Of a stretch of 64,000 nucleotides of DNA, positions 49,757 to 60,852 are shown one piece after another; the stretch's first letter is position 1, and each line of letters begins with the position of its first letter. Both the position numbers and the translations under genes were made by a program. The stretch is from Streptomyces deccanensis (GTDB lineage Bacteria > Actinomycetota > Actinomycetes > Streptomycetales > Streptomycetaceae). The notes under the pieces are model-generated. The model was given only the letters and a program-made list of their open reading frames with translations, ran no database searches and had not been told where the DNA came from. The stretch covers positions 3,038,001 to 3,102,000 of the forward strand of contig NZ_CP092431.1 in NCBI RefSeq assembly GCF_022385335.1, given 5' to 3'.

Positions 49757-52700
49757 CTACCCGCACGCTCCGCCCGACTCCTGGTCCGGCAGATACAGCG
49801 CCCTCTCCTGCTGGGTGAGGTCCCGGTGGACGGCTCGGCAGAGGTCGGCGATCGCGTCGGTGGGAAGGGGCAGGTCGACGTCCCACAGACGGAGACGGTC
49901 ACCGTGGTCACCGACCGCCAGGGTGCGGCCGTCGGGGCTGAACGCGAGCCTCGCCGCGTCACCGCCGGGGAGGGTCTCCCGGACGTACCTGGTGGCGGTG
50001 TCCCACAGCCGTACCGCGCCGTCCCCGGCCGTGGCGAGCGTCCGGCCGTCGGGGCTGAACGCGAGCTCGACCGGACCCTGCGTGAGACTGACGGTGAGCG
50101 TGGCGTCGAGGTCTCCGGTGCCGGTGTCCCACAGCCGTACCGTGCCGTCGGCCTCGGCGGAGGCGAGGGTGCGGCCGTCCGGGCTGAAGGCCATCGACTC
50201 CACCTGCCGGAACATCAGGAGCGGATCGTCGCGCGCCCCCTCGGGCGTGGCGCTGCCGACCGGTTCCCTGAGCGTGCGGCGGACGCGTCCGGTGTCGGGA
50301 TCGCGCAGCCGGATCTCCGCCTTCTGGCCCCCGCTGGTGGCGAAGAGCTCGCCCGTGGGGCTGAACGCCAGCGCCGAGTTCTCCTCGGCCTTGGGGAGTT
50401 GGGCGCGGGGCCGCCCGGTGCGGGCGTCGTAGAGATGGAGGCCGTCGCCCACCGTCACCAGCGTGCGGCCGTCCGGACTGAAGACCATCGCGTTGACGAA
50501 GTAATCGGGGAGGGTGATCCGCGGTCGGCGGGTTCGGACGTCCCACAGCTGGGCCCGGATGTCGGAGGTGAGGGCGAGCGTCCGGCCGTCGGGGCTGAAG
50601 ACGACCTCCCCGACGCGGTTCGGCCCGTCGTCGAGCACGGCGCGCGTACGGCGGGTGCCCGTGTCCCAGAGCCTGACCGTGCTGCGCATGTCCCTGGGGT
50701 CCTCGGTCCTCGTGACGCTGCTGGTGGCCAGGGTGTCGCCGTCCGGGCTGAAGGACATCGACTGCATGTCGCCGCCCGGAACGTCCAGCGTCGCCCGGGG
50801 CCGGTTCGTGCCCACCTTCCACAGCCGGATCGCGACGTCGCCGCCGCCTCCGAAGGTGTCGGCCTCGTTGCCCGCGACCAGTCCGCCCCCGTCCGGGGCG
50901 AACGCCACCGACATGACGGGGCTGGTGTGCCCGGTGAGGGTGGTGTCGGCCCGGCCGGTGGCGAGGTCCCAGAGGCGTACCGTGCCGTCGTAGCTGCCGG
51001 CGGCCAGGGTCCTGCCGTCCGGGGCGAACGCCATGGACTCGACCCTGCTGCTGGCGCTGGTGAGGGTGGTCCGCTGCCTGCCGTCGGCCACGTCCCACAG
51101 ATGGACGGTGCCGTCCTCGGTGCCCGTCGCGAGGGTCTTCCCCGCGGTGTCGAAGGCCAGTGAACTCACCACTCCGGTACCGCTCTTGACGGTGGAGAGC
51201 ACCTTCCCGGTGGCCAGGTCCCAGAGTTGGGCGGTGTGGTCCCGGGTGCTGGTGGCGAGCGTGCGTCCGTCGGGGCTGAACGCGACCGCCATCTCCAGCC
51301 CGGTGGGGCCCTTCAGGGTGGTCACGACCCGGCCGTCGGCGACGTTCAGCACCTGCCCGCCCTCGGCCACGGCGAGCGCGCGGCCGGCGCGGTCGAAGCC
51401 GACCGCCGCCATGTTGTCGTCGTCGGGTTTCCGGAGGGCGACCGTGGCCCGTACGCGTCCGGTGTCCAGGTCCCACAGTCGCGCGTCGTCGCCGTGGCTC
51501 GTGGCGAGGGTCCTGCCGTCCGGGGCGAAGGCCACGGTGCGGACGAGATCGGGGTCCTCCGCGTCCGCCCGGCCGGCGAGCACCTTCCGAGTACGTCCGG
51601 TCGCGGGGTCCCACAACCGGACCGTGCCGTCGAAGCCGCCGCTGGCGAGGGTCTTCCCGTCGGGGCTGTAGACCAGCGCGGACACGGTCCCGGTGTGCCC
51701 GGTCAGCCGGCGTTCGAGGGGGACGGCCGCGGCGGCGTACAGGCTCCGGGTGGCCTCGCGGGTGGGGCTGGTGCGGTACGCCTTGATGGCGAGCAGCGAC
51801 GCGAGGTCGGTGTCGCTGTCCAGCAGGGCGGCGGACTGTGCCGCCAACTGGCGGGAGAGACCCTCGCGTTGGGCGTCCAGGGCGCTCTGGCGCTGCCAGT
51901 AGGCGACGGTGGTGGCGGTCAGGGCGAGGGCGAGGAGGCAGGCCAGGGAGGTGACGAGGACGCGCAGCCGGCGGGTGGTGCGGGCCTTGGCGCGCTCCTC
52001 CTGCTCCAGCGCGTCGAGTCCGGCCGCGAGGAAGGCGGCCTCCTGGTCGGTCAGGTCGTCGGAGTGGCCCGGCCCCGCGAAGTGCTCCCGCGCCGTGGCG
52101 AGCCGGCTCCCCCGGTACAGCGCGCCCGCGTCGCGGCCCAGCTCCTCCCAGGAGCGGGCGGCCTCGGTCAGTTGCCGGTGGGCGCGCAGCCGGTCCCGGT
52201 CCTCCTCGATCCAGCCGCGCAGCCGGGGCCAGGCGGTGATCAGCGCCTCGTGGGCGAGGTCGACGGTCGTGCCGTCGAGGGTGAGGAGGCGGGCCCGGGT
52301 GAGCGCCTCCAGGACCCGGGCGACCTCCTCCCGTCCGGTGCCGGTGGTCTCCAGCTCGGCGCGTTCGGCGGGCCGGCGGGTGTCGGGCGTGCCGTCACCG
52401 GGCGAGATGAGCCGCAGCAGCACCCGGCGGGCGGTGGCCGCCTCGCTCTCGGTGAACCGGCCGTGGACGTCCTCGGCGGTCTTGGCGATCGCCCCGTCCA
52501 GGCCTCCGGCCGCCTCGTACCCGGCGAGGGTGAGGGTCTTGCCCCGGCGGCGCCGCCAGGTCTCCAGCAGGACGTGCGACAGCAGCGGCAGTCCGCCGGG
52601 CGCGTCGGTGATCTCCTCGACCAGCCGGGTGGTCAGCGCCCGCTCCACTGTCAGTCCGGCGGCCGCGGCCGGCTTGACGACGACTTCGCGCAGCTCGGCC

Positions 52701-53536
52701 GGACTCATGGGCCCGGCCAGCAGGTTGGCGTCGCCGAGCGCCTCGGCGAGCGCGCGGTGCTCGGCGCACCGGCCGTAGAAGTCCGCGCGCACGGCCAACA
52801 ACACCCGTAGTCCGCTGTCCGGTTCGCGTGCGGTGAGCAACAGGTCGATGAACCGCGCGCGTTCGGCGACGTCGTGGCAGAGGGTGAACACCTCCTCGAA
52901 CTGGTCGACGACGACGAGCGTGTCACCGTCGCCGCCCGTGTCCCCTCCCCCGTCGCACGCCTCCCGCAGCAGCTCATGGGTGCGGGCCAGTTGGTCGCCG
53001 GGGGTCAGGATGCGGATCGCGGACGGGCGCAGGTCCGGCTCCTCGGACTGTCTCAGGACGGGGATCAGGCCGGCGCGCAGGAGGGAGGACTTGCCGATGC
53101 CGGAGGGGCCGAAGACCGCCGCGAACCGTCGGCGGCGCATCAGGTCCACGAGGTCGGCGGTGAGGCGGTCCCGGCCGAAGAAGAGGCCGCTGTCACCGGT
53201 CTCGAACCGGGCGAGACCGCGGTACGGCGGCTCCGCGGCCGTCTCGTCGCCGTCCGGGTCGAAGGCGGCGGCCTCCTCGACGGCCTGGTGCCACCGTGCC
53301 TCCCACTCCGCCGGATCGCCCCCGCAGGCCCGTACGAAGGCCAGGGTCACCGGCAGGGTGGGCAACTGCTCGCCGCCCGCGGCCTGGGAGAGGGTGGTGA
53401 TCGAGTAGCCCGCCCGCTCGGCCATCGCCCGGTAGGTGAGGCCGCCCGCCTCGGTCCGCAGTTTGCGCAACTCGAACGCGAACCGTTGCACCGGCCCGGC
53501 CCCCGGATCGACCGGCACCTCACGACGACCCGCCAC
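49757..53536 (-). CDS. STAND ATPase with HTH, TM helix and 14 WD40 repeats
   Basis: 1,259 residues from GTG 53536 (GGGAGGGG upstream). Residues about 14-70 are a helix-turn-helix (FELRKLRTEAGGLTYRAMAE, RAGYSITTLSQAAGGEQLPT). The STAND-type NTPase is residues about 140-430: P-loop AAVFGPSGIGKSSLLRAGL, Walker B TLVVVDQFEEVFTLC, and winged-helix/oligomer elements. A transmembrane segment (VLVTSLACLLALALTATTVA, about 520-540) is followed by a coil, then 14 WD40 repeats (pattern SPDGRTLA...GTVRLWD) making two seven-blade propellers. Such proteins are signal-sensing oligomeric switches and are abundant in Streptomyces; whether this is antiviral is unproven. Confidence 0.88.
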   Translation of the reverse strand: MAGRREVPVDPGAGPVQRFAFELRKLRTEAGGLTYRAMAERAGYSITTLSQAAGGEQLPTLPVTLAFVRACGGDPAEWEARWHQAVEEAAAFDPDGDETAAEPPYRGLARFETGDSGLFFGRDRLTADLVDLMRRRRFAAVFGPSGIGKSSLLRAGLIPVLRQSEEPDLRPSAIRILTPGDQLARTHELLREACDGGGDTGGDGDTLVVVDQFEEVFTLCHDVAERARFIDLLLTAREPDSGLRVLLAVRADFYGRCAEHRALAEALGDANLLAGPMSPAELREVVVKPAAAAGLTVERALTTRLVEEITDAPGGLPLLSHVLLETWRRRRGKTLTLAGYEAAGGLDGAIAKTAEDVHGRFTESEAATARRVLLRLISPGDGTPDTRRPAERAELETTGTGREEVARVLEALTRARLLTLDGTTVDLAHEALITAWPRLRGWIEEDRDRLRAHRQLTEAARSWEELGRDAGALYRGSRLATAREHFAGPGHSDDLTDQEAAFLAAGLDALEQEERAKARTTRRLRVLVTSLACLLALALTATTVAYWQRQSALDAQREGLSRQLAAQSAALLDSDTDLASLLAIKAYRTSPTREATRSLYAAAAVPLERRLTGHTGTVSALVYSPDGKTLASGGFDGTVRLWDPATGRTRKVLAGRADAEDPDLVRTVAFAPDGRTLATSHGDDARLWDLDTGRVRATVALRKPDDDNMAAVGFDRAGRALAVAEGGQVLNVADGRVVTTLKGPTGLEMAVAFSPDGRTLATSTRDHTAQLWDLATGKVLSTVKSGTGVVSSLAFDTAGKTLATGTEDGTVHLWDVADGRQRTTLTSASSRVESMAFAPDGRTLAAGSYDGTVRLWDLATGRADTTLTGHTSPVMSVAFAPDGGGLVAGNEADTFGGGGDVAIRLWKVGTNRPRATLDVPGGDMQSMSFSPDGDTLATSSVTRTEDPRDMRSTVRLWDTGTRRTRAVLDDGPNRVGEVVFSPDGRTLALTSDIRAQLWDVRTRRPRITLPDYFVNAMVFSPDGRTLVTVGDGLHLYDARTGRPRAQLPKAEENSALAFSPTGELFATSGGQKAEIRLRDPDTGRVRRTLREPVGSATPEGARDDPLLMFRQVESMAFSPDGRTLASAEADGTVRLWDTGTGDLDATLTVSLTQGPVELAFSPDGRTLATAGDGAVRLWDTATRYVRETLPGGDAARLAFSPDGRTLAVGDHGDRLRLWDVDLPLPTDAIADLCRAVHRDLTQQERALYLPDQESGGACG

Positions 53537-53814
53537 CGCGCTGTTCCCCTCCCACCGCACCCACACCGTCCGCCACCAACGTACGCATCCGGCCGCCCAA
53601 GCGGAGAGATCGCGTCCGGCCATTGTTTGGCAGCCTCGACCCCCCTGCCTGACAATGCGCGACCCGGTGAAATCAGTGGTGTGGGCGGTACGGGGGCCGC
53701 GCACACCGGGGGAGCGGGCGGCACGACCGACCGCCACGGGGGAGCACGGCGGCACGGGGGAACCTGCCGCCACGGGGGAGGAACGGCGGCACGGGGGACT
53801 TGCCGCCGCAGGGA

Positions 53815-53849
53815 GGGCCCTGCTGGTCGCGGGACGACCAGCAGGGCCC
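53815..53849 (-). terminator. strong hairpin after the thiolase gene
   Basis: GGGCCCTGCTGGTCG and CGACCAGCAGGGCCC, 15 perfect pairs with a five-base loop, about 48 bp beyond the thiolase stop. It is followed on the far side by repeated GGCGGCACGGGGGA-type units (53735-53815). Confidence 0.8.
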
Positions 53850-53896
53850 TCTTCCCCTCCCCCTCTTGCCCTCCCCTTCTTTCTCCTCCCCGCCCG

Positions 53897-55150
<1,254 letters not shown>

Positions 55151-55239
55151 TTGAGCAGTCTGCGGAGGGGCACTCCGGCACCGCAAGGGGCGTGCGGCAA
55201 TTGGAAGCCGATTGAGGACCCCGCACCCCTTGCTACTTC

Positions 55240-55253
55240 TAGAACCCGTTACT
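55240..55253. promoter_or_regulatory. KstR-type operator upstream of the CYP125-like gene
   Basis: TAGAACCCGTTACT fits the pattern apart from the final base. It lies 48 bp upstream of the P450 start, between it and the divergent thiolase palindrome. Confidence 0.55.
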
Positions 55254-55276
55254 ACCGTCACCGCAATTCCCTCTAT

Positions 55277-55291
55277 CTGATGCTCCGTCAG
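55277..55291. promoter_or_regulatory. CTGAT-N5-GTCAG palindrome overlapping the ribosome site
   Basis: CTGATGCTCCGTCAG runs directly into GAG of the CAGGAG site, ten bases before the P450 ATG. Same design as at 30237. Confidence 0.55.
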
Positions 55292-55300
55292 GAGTTGCCG

Positions 55301-56536
55301 ATGCCCTGTCCAGCGCTGCCCGACGGGTTCGACTTCACCGACCCCGACCTGCTGCACCACCGTGTCCCCCTCCCGGAGTTCGCCGAACTGCGCCGCACGG
55401 AACCGGTCCACTGGATCCCGCAGGCACCCGGCGTCGCGGGCTTCGCGGACGAGGGCTACTGGGCCGTCACCCGGCACGCGGACGTCAAGTACGTCTCCAC
55501 GCACCCCGAGTTGTTCTCCTCCACGGTCAACACCGCGATCATCCGCTTCAACGAGCACATCGAGCGCGACGCCATCGACGCCCAGCGGCTGATCCTGCTG
55601 AACATGGACCCGCCGGAGCACACCCGGGTCCGCCAGATCGTGCAGCGCGTGTTCACCCCCAGGGCGATCCGCGCGCTGGAGGACAACCTGCGCCATCGTG
55701 CCGTCACCATCGCCCGGGAGGCCGCCGACCGCCCCGGCCCCTTCGACTTCGTCACCGAGGTCGCCTGCGAACTCCCCCTCCAGGCCATCGCCGAGCTGAT
55801 CGGCATCCCGCAGGAGGACCGCATCCGGATCTTCGAGTGGTCGAACCGGATGATCTCCTACGACGACCCGGAGTACGCCATCACCGAGGAGGTCGGCCAG
55901 CAGTCGGCGATGGAACTCATCGCCTACGCCATGAACATGGCCGCCGACCGCAAGCAGTGCCCGGCGAAGGACATCGTCACCACCCTGGTGGCCGCCGAGG
56001 ACGAGGGGAACCTCGCCTCCGACGAGTTCGGCTTCTTCGTGCTGATGCTGGCGGTCGCGGGCAACGAGACCACCCGCAACGCCATCACCCACGGCATGCA
56101 CGCCTTCCTCACCCACCCCGACCAGTGGGAGCTGTACAAGCGCGAGCGCCCGGCGACGGCCGCCGAGGAGATCGTCCGCTGGGCCGCCCCGGTCAACTCC
56201 TTCCAGCGCACCGCCACCCAGGACGTGGAACTCGGCGGCAAGCTGATCAGGAAGGGCGACCGCGTCGGCATCTTCTACGCCTCCGCCAACCACGACCCGG
56301 ACGTCTTCGAGAACCCCGACACCTTCGACATCACCCGCGACCCCAACCCCCACCTCGGCTTCGGCGGCGGAGGCCCGCACTTCTGCCTCGGGAAATCCCT
56401 GGCCGTCCTCGAGATCGACCTGATCTTCAACGCGATCGCCGACGCGATGCCGGGCCTCCGCCTGGCCGGCGATCCCGACCGCCTGCGCTCCGCCTGGATC
56501 AACGGGGTGAAGCACCTCCAGGTGACCACCACCTGA
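55301..56536 (+). CDS. cytochrome P450, CYP125-like steroid C27-monooxygenase
   Basis: 411 residues. The oxygen-binding I-helix is LMLAVAGNETTRNAITHGMH (AGNET; residues about 245-265). The ExxR is in AAEEIVRWAAPVNSFQR, and the haem loop is HLGFGGGGPHFCLGKSLAVL (Cys at about 357). Blocks such as PDGFDFTDPDLLHHRVPLPE, DPEYAITEEVGQQSAMELIA and DQWELYKRERPATAAEEIVR follow M. tuberculosis CYP125, which hydroxylates the C27 side chain of cholesterol to start its degradation. A KstR-type operator and the RBS-overlapping palindrome precede it; a CYP125 role in steroid catabolism is inferred. Electrons would come from a ferredoxin such as the one at 37.2 kb. Confidence 0.9.
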   Translation: MPCPALPDGFDFTDPDLLHHRVPLPEFAELRRTEPVHWIPQAPGVAGFADEGYWAVTRHADVKYVSTHPELFSSTVNTAIIRFNEHIERDAIDAQRLILLNMDPPEHTRVRQIVQRVFTPRAIRALEDNLRHRAVTIAREAADRPGPFDFVTEVACELPLQAIAELIGIPQEDRIRIFEWSNRMISYDDPEYAITEEVGQQSAMELIAYAMNMAADRKQCPAKDIVTTLVAAEDEGNLASDEFGFFVLMLAVAGNETTRNAITHGMHAFLTHPDQWELYKRERPATAAEEIVRWAAPVNSFQRTATQDVELGGKLIRKGDRVGIFYASANHDPDVFENPDTFDITRDPNPHLGFGGGGPHFCLGKSLAVLEIDLIFNAIADAMPGLRLAGDPDRLRSAWINGVKHLQVTTT

Positions 56537-56631
56537 CCGCCCCCCCTGTGCTCGGGCCGACGGCCTCCCGGCGCCGTCGGCCCGTCCCCGTGCCGTCACG
56601 TGCCGTCCCGTGCAGCCCCGTGCAACCCCGT

Positions 56632-57120
56632 TCAGCCCCGGGGAACGGACAGCAGCGCCTCCACGGCGGCGCGGGCCTCCGCGACGCGGGAGCGCCACTC
56701 CGCGCTCCGCAAGGCCGTGAGGTCCCATGCGGTGACCGGCTCGCCGCCGCTCACGCAATAGCCGTAGACCTGCGGAGCCACCCGGTCGGTGAGCAGTTCG
56801 TCGTAGTGGAACGCGCCCTCGAAGGCCGTCCAGGCGACGGCCCGCGTGCCCTCGCAGACCCGGCGCAGGACCGCCCGTGCGTAGACGTGCAGATCGAGCG
56901 AGGTGTCCTCGAAGTCGAGGTCGTACGAGACGAGGCCGAGCCGCGCCACGGCCGGTGGCGGCTCCATCAGCGGGAACGCCAGCACGGCGTCGGGCACGAG
57001 CCCGGCGAGATGGAAGGCGTCCTCCGGCAGGGGCGCCCCGCCGGCCCCGAGGACGAACACGTTCACCGAGGCCGGGCCCCTCCAGCACAGGGCCTCCCGC
57101 AGCGAGTCCACCGCCGTCAT
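56632..57120 (-). CDS. hypothetical protein (162 aa)
   Basis: 162 residues from an ATG that overlaps the preceding stop (ATGA). The composition is natural (ASVNVFVLGAGGAPLPEDAF, RLGLVSYDLDFEDTSLDLHV, VAWTAFEGAFHYDELLTDRV), with alternating beta strands and a C-terminal helix. No signal peptide or membrane segment. I do not recognise the family. Tight coupling to the GT87/PAP2-like gene suggests an accessory role. Confidence 0.65.
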   Translation of the reverse strand: MTAVDSLREALCWRGPASVNVFVLGAGGAPLPEDAFHLAGLVPDAVLAFPLMEPPPAVARLGLVSYDLDFEDTSLDLHVYARAVLRRVCEGTRAVAWTAFEGAFHYDELLTDRVAPQVYGYCVSGGEPVTAWDLTALRSAEWRSRVAEARAAVEALLSVPRG

Positions 57121-59147
57121 CCGCTCTCGCGCTGGGCGGCCCGGCTGAGTCCGCCGGCCGACCGGGGGCGGTCGCGCGGCTCCCCGTCACCCTGGCGAGC
57201 CGTGTCCGTACGGGGGCCGGTCAGGAGATAGGTGAGGCCGAAGCCGGCGCCCACCACGGCCGCGCCCCCCACCGCGTCCAGGACCCAGTGGTTGCCCGTC
57301 GCGACGATCGCCAGGACCGTGAAGAAGGGGTGCAGCAGGCCGAGGACCTTCATCCACACCCGGGGGGCGACGATCGCGATCGTGAGCCCGCACCACAGGG
57401 ACCAGCCGAAGTGCAGGGACGGCATCGCCGCGTACTGGTTGGTGAGTTCGGTGAGCTTGCCGTAGTCCGGCCGGGAGAAGTCCTGCACGCCGTGGATGGT
57501 GTCGATGATGCCGAGGCCGGGCATCAGCCGCGGCGGTGCCAGGGGGTAGAAGAAGAACCCGACGAGCGCGAGGACCGTGGTGAAGCCGATGGCCGTGCGC
57601 GCCCAGCGGTAGTCGGCGGGACGGCGCCAGTAGAGCACGCCGAGGACGGTCAGCGGGACCACGAAGTGGAACGACGTGTAGTAGAAGTCGAAGAAGTCCC
57701 GCAGCCAGTCGACGCCGACCACCGCGTGGTTGAACCAGTGCTCGACGTCGAGGAACAGGGCCTCCTCGACGGAGAGGACCTGCCGGGCGTGCTCCTCGGC
57801 GGTCGCCCGGCTGCCGGTGGCCTCCAGCCGGGTGCGCTGGTAGGCCGCGTACGTGACGCGGATCAGCAGCAGTTCCAGGAGCAGGTTCGGCCGGGTGGCG
57901 ACCCGGCGCAGCAGCGGGGCCCAGCTGAAGCGGGTCTCCGCCTTCGGGGCGTACTCCGTGGGGATCGGCGCCCGGTAGTACTCCGAGGTGCGGGACAGGA
58001 ACGGCACGACGAGGGCGGCGGCGAGCGCGGCCAGCAGGACGACGTTGTCACGGACCGGGTGCAGGACGTCCACGTTCGGGACCATCATCTTCGCCGGCAG
58101 GGTCATCACCAGAACGACCGCGACCGGCCACACGTACCGCGAGGACGCCTTCGTGCCGACCCGGCCGACGACCGCGAGCAGCACCCACAGCAGCTGGTGC
58201 TTCCAGGACGTCGGGGAGACGGCGACCACGACACAGCCGGTGATCGCGACGGCCAGCAGCAACTGTCCGTCGCGGGCGTAGTGGACGGCCCGCCGCATGC
58301 CGAGCACGGCGACGGCGGCGGCCAGCGCGAAGAAGACGACGATCTCCAGCGGGCCTTCGAGGCCGAGCCGGAGCAGCGCGCCGTGCAGGGACTGGTTGGC
58401 GAGGTCGTCCGCCCGGCCGCCGAGGCCGACGCCCGCGAGGTGGTGCACCCAGTAGGTGAACGAGTCGTGCGGCATCGCGGCCCAGGCCAGCGCGGTGGCC
58501 CCGGCGAACGTGATCCCCGTGCTCGCGGCGGCCCGCCTGCGACCGGTGAACCACAGCAGCGGCACGAACAGCAGCACGGTCGGCTGGAAGGCCGCGGCGA
58601 GCCCTATGCAGACGCCGCTGGTGCGCTCCCCCCGTACCGCGAAGCAGCCCGCCAGGACGAGCAGGACGGGGATGATGCTGGTCTGCCCCAGGTAGAGCGT
58701 GTTGCGCACGGGCAGCGACAGCATCAGCAGCGTGACCGCGACGGGGGCCGCGAGCAGGGCCGTCCGGCGGGTGACGGGCTGGGGCAGGGCGCGGGCGGCG
58801 ACCAGGCCGAGGGCGACGACCAGCAGGAGGGTGCCGAAGGTCCAGCCCCAGCCGAGGGCCTGTTCGGCCGTACGGGTGAGGGGCTTGAGGACGAGGCCGC
58901 CGAAGGGGGTGCCGGTGAACCGCGTCGAGTCGTACAGCGAGCCGTTCACATGGAGGACGCCGCTGGGCCCGACCCAGGTCTCCAGGTCCGTCAGCCGCTC
59001 GCCCTTCGGCGTGTGGAGCACGACCGCGATCTGGCGCACCGCCAGGACGGCGGCGACCAGCCACAGCACGGCCCGCAGGGCCCCCAGCCGCGCCGCCCTC
59101 GCACCCGTACCCACGGCACCGCCCGGTCTGCTCTGCTCCGTCGCCAC
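57117..59147 (-). CDS. membrane protein: GT87-like region joined to PAP2 phosphatase-like domain
   Basis: 676 residues from GTG 59147 with GGAGG ten bases upstream. The N-terminal two thirds have about ten hydrophobic helices (AVLWLVAAVLAVRQIAVVLH, TFGTLLLVVALGLVAARALP, GVCIGLAAAFQPTVLLFVPL, VVLVMTLPAKMMVPNVDVLH) like GT87 polyprenol-sugar mannosyltransferases. The C-terminal region from about 470 has PAP2-type features: VGFFFYPLAPPRLMPGLGII, NQYAAMPSLHFGWSLWCGL (the second PAP2 motif, PSxH) and VLAIVATGNHWVLDAVGGAA (the third, GxHxxxD). Joined GT87-PAP2 enzymes are known in actinobacteria and may build a surface glycan or phosphorylated polyprenol product; the product here is unknown. Confidence 0.82.
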   Translation of the reverse strand: MATEQSRPGGAVGTGARAARLGALRAVLWLVAAVLAVRQIAVVLHTPKGERLTDLETWVGPSGVLHVNGSLYDSTRFTGTPFGGLVLKPLTRTAEQALGWGWTFGTLLLVVALGLVAARALPQPVTRRTALLAAPVAVTLLMLSLPVRNTLYLGQTSIIPVLLVLAGCFAVRGERTSGVCIGLAAAFQPTVLLFVPLLWFTGRRRAAASTGITFAGATALAWAAMPHDSFTYWVHHLAGVGLGGRADDLANQSLHGALLRLGLEGPLEIVVFFALAAAVAVLGMRRAVHYARDGQLLLAVAITGCVVVAVSPTSWKHQLLWVLLAVVGRVGTKASSRYVWPVAVVLVMTLPAKMMVPNVDVLHPVRDNVVLLAALAAALVVPFLSRTSEYYRAPIPTEYAPKAETRFSWAPLLRRVATRPNLLLELLLIRVTYAAYQRTRLEATGSRATAEEHARQVLSVEEALFLDVEHWFNHAVVGVDWLRDFFDFYYTSFHFVVPLTVLGVLYWRRPADYRWARTAIGFTTVLALVGFFFYPLAPPRLMPGLGIIDTIHGVQDFSRPDYGKLTELTNQYAAMPSLHFGWSLWCGLTIAIVAPRVWMKVLGLLHPFFTVLAIVATGNHWVLDAVGGAAVVGAGFGLTYLLTGPRTDTARQGDGEPRDRPRSAGGLSRAAQRESG

Positions 59148-59419
59148 GCGCTGTCGTCCTCCCGCCCCGTCGACCGTCCCACCGGAAAGGCTCGCACCGC
59201 CCCCGTGGTGAGACGCGGGCAACCCGGACTTCACCTGAGAGTCGCCCCTGTTTTGTCCGGATGACGATAGTCCGCGGAAGGCCTCCCGCCCGCTCAAGGG
59301 CACGACGCGGATCACGGATGCGCATCACGGGCACACCTGTGACAGGCCACTGACAAACACCTGGAACCATGGCCCCGAGCGGTACGGCACGTCAGCGGGG
59401 CAGGGGAAGGGCACGGGGG

Positions 59420-60793
59420 ATGACGGGTTCGGTACGGGGGCGCGCGCGTCCGGTACGGAGGGCACGCGGGGAGCGCGGGGTACGCGGACGGCTCGTGGTG
59501 GTGGTACTGGCGCTGCTGGGGCTTCAGTTGGCGTCACTCGTGGCACCGGCGTACGCCTGCGGTTGCGGCGCGATGGTGCCGGACGACCGGCGGAGCGTGT
59601 ACGTGAGCCGTGAGCGGTCCGTGGTGCGCTGGGACGGGCGCGAGGAACAGATCGTGATGAGTCTGACGGTCTCCGGTGACGCCCGGACGGCCGCGTGGAT
59701 CATGCCGGTGCCGAACCGGGCGACGGTGGAGCTGGGCGACGCGTCCCTCTTCGACCGGCTCGACGAGGAGACCGCACCCCGGTACGAGAAGCGCGAGTAC
59801 TTCTGGCCGCGCTCGGACGACTGGCCGTTCGACATGTTCGAGGGCGACGGGATGGCGGGGGACGCCGCGCCCGGGGACCCTCGGTCCTCGGTGGGCGTCG
59901 TCGGCCGTGAGCGGCTCGGCCCGTTCGACGTGGCCCGGCTGACCGCCACCGACTCCGGCGCGCTCGGCGACTGGCTGGAGGAGAACGGCTTCCGGCTCCC
60001 GGACCGCCTGGACACGGCGCTGGAGCCGTACGTCCGGCAGAAGTGGGAGTACGTGGCGATCCGCCTGGCGCCCGAGGACACGGCCGGCTCCGCCCCGCTC
60101 TCCGGCACCCTCGACCCGCTCCACCTCACCTTCGCCAGCGACGAGCCGGTCTACCCGATGCGGCTGTCGCGGCTGGCCGCCACCCCGCAGGCGCTCGGTC
60201 TGTACGTGCTCGCCGCGCACCGGATGGAGCCGGGTTCGGCGATCGGCGGGGACGAGCCGGAGGTGACGTTCGCCGGCCGTCTCGGCGCACCCGGCGGCGC
60301 GCTCGGCGAGCTGACCGAGGGCGGCACGGACTTCCTCACCGCCGTCGAGCAGGACTTCCCGCGGCCGGAGCGGATCTCCGGCGACCACACGCTGCGGCGG
60401 GCCGCGGCCGACGACACCTATCGAGAGGTCATCCACGTGGACGAGATGTGGACCGTCTGGGGCATCCCCGGCTGGTTGCTGTCCTTCGGCATCGGCATGG
60501 CCGTGCTGGCGATCAAGGCGGTGGCGGTCGCCATCGTGCTCAAGCGCAACGCCAAGCGGCAACTGCCGCCCGTACCCCCGCCGGGCGCGGCCTTCATGCC
60601 GCCGGGCGCCTACCCGCCAGGAGCGCACATGCCGCCGGGCGCGTACCCGCACGGGGCACCGGGCGCCTATCCGCCGGGGGCGCCCGTGCCGCCGGGAGCA
60701 CCGATGCCCCCCGGTGCTCCGATGCCGCCCGGGGCCCATCCGCCGGCCGCGCCCGAGGCCCCGGCCGGCCCCAAGTCCGCACCGAACGGCTGA
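59420..60793 (+). CDS. DUF2330 domain protein
   Basis: 457 residues from ATG 59420. A signal peptide precedes the mature start (LVVVVLALLGLQLASLVAPA, then YACGCGAMVPDDRRSVYVSR). The block SVVRWDGREEQIVMSLTVSG and TAAWIMPVPNRATVELGDAS is the DUF2330 core, and cysteines CGCG near the start may bind metal or pair. A single TM helix (GIPGWLLSFGIGMAVLAIKA, about 350-370) is followed by a Pro/Gly-rich cytoplasmic or outside tail with PPGAYPPGAHMPPGAYPHGA-type repeats. Unknown function, likely envelope related. Confidence 0.85.
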   Translation: MTGSVRGRARPVRRARGERGVRGRLVVVVLALLGLQLASLVAPAYACGCGAMVPDDRRSVYVSRERSVVRWDGREEQIVMSLTVSGDARTAAWIMPVPNRATVELGDASLFDRLDEETAPRYEKREYFWPRSDDWPFDMFEGDGMAGDAAPGDPRSSVGVVGRERLGPFDVARLTATDSGALGDWLEENGFRLPDRLDTALEPYVRQKWEYVAIRLAPEDTAGSAPLSGTLDPLHLTFASDEPVYPMRLSRLAATPQALGLYVLAAHRMEPGSAIGGDEPEVTFAGRLGAPGGALGELTEGGTDFLTAVEQDFPRPERISGDHTLRRAAADDTYREVIHVDEMWTVWGIPGWLLSFGIGMAVLAIKAVAVAIVLKRNAKRQLPPVPPPGAAFMPPGAYPPGAHMPPGAYPHGAPGAYPPGAPVPPGAPMPPGAPMPPGAHPPAAPEAPAGPKSAPNG

Positions 60794-60852
60794 CACACCT
60801 CCGGGAACCGCTGACAGGGAGCCCGCCCCGCGCCTATATTCATTAGCGCACC

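Noticed and set aside
53735..53815. GGCGGCACGGGGGA-type repeats as a regulatory array
   Set aside because: Units are irregular and lie between a terminator and a converging gene; they look like low-complexity G+C DNA.
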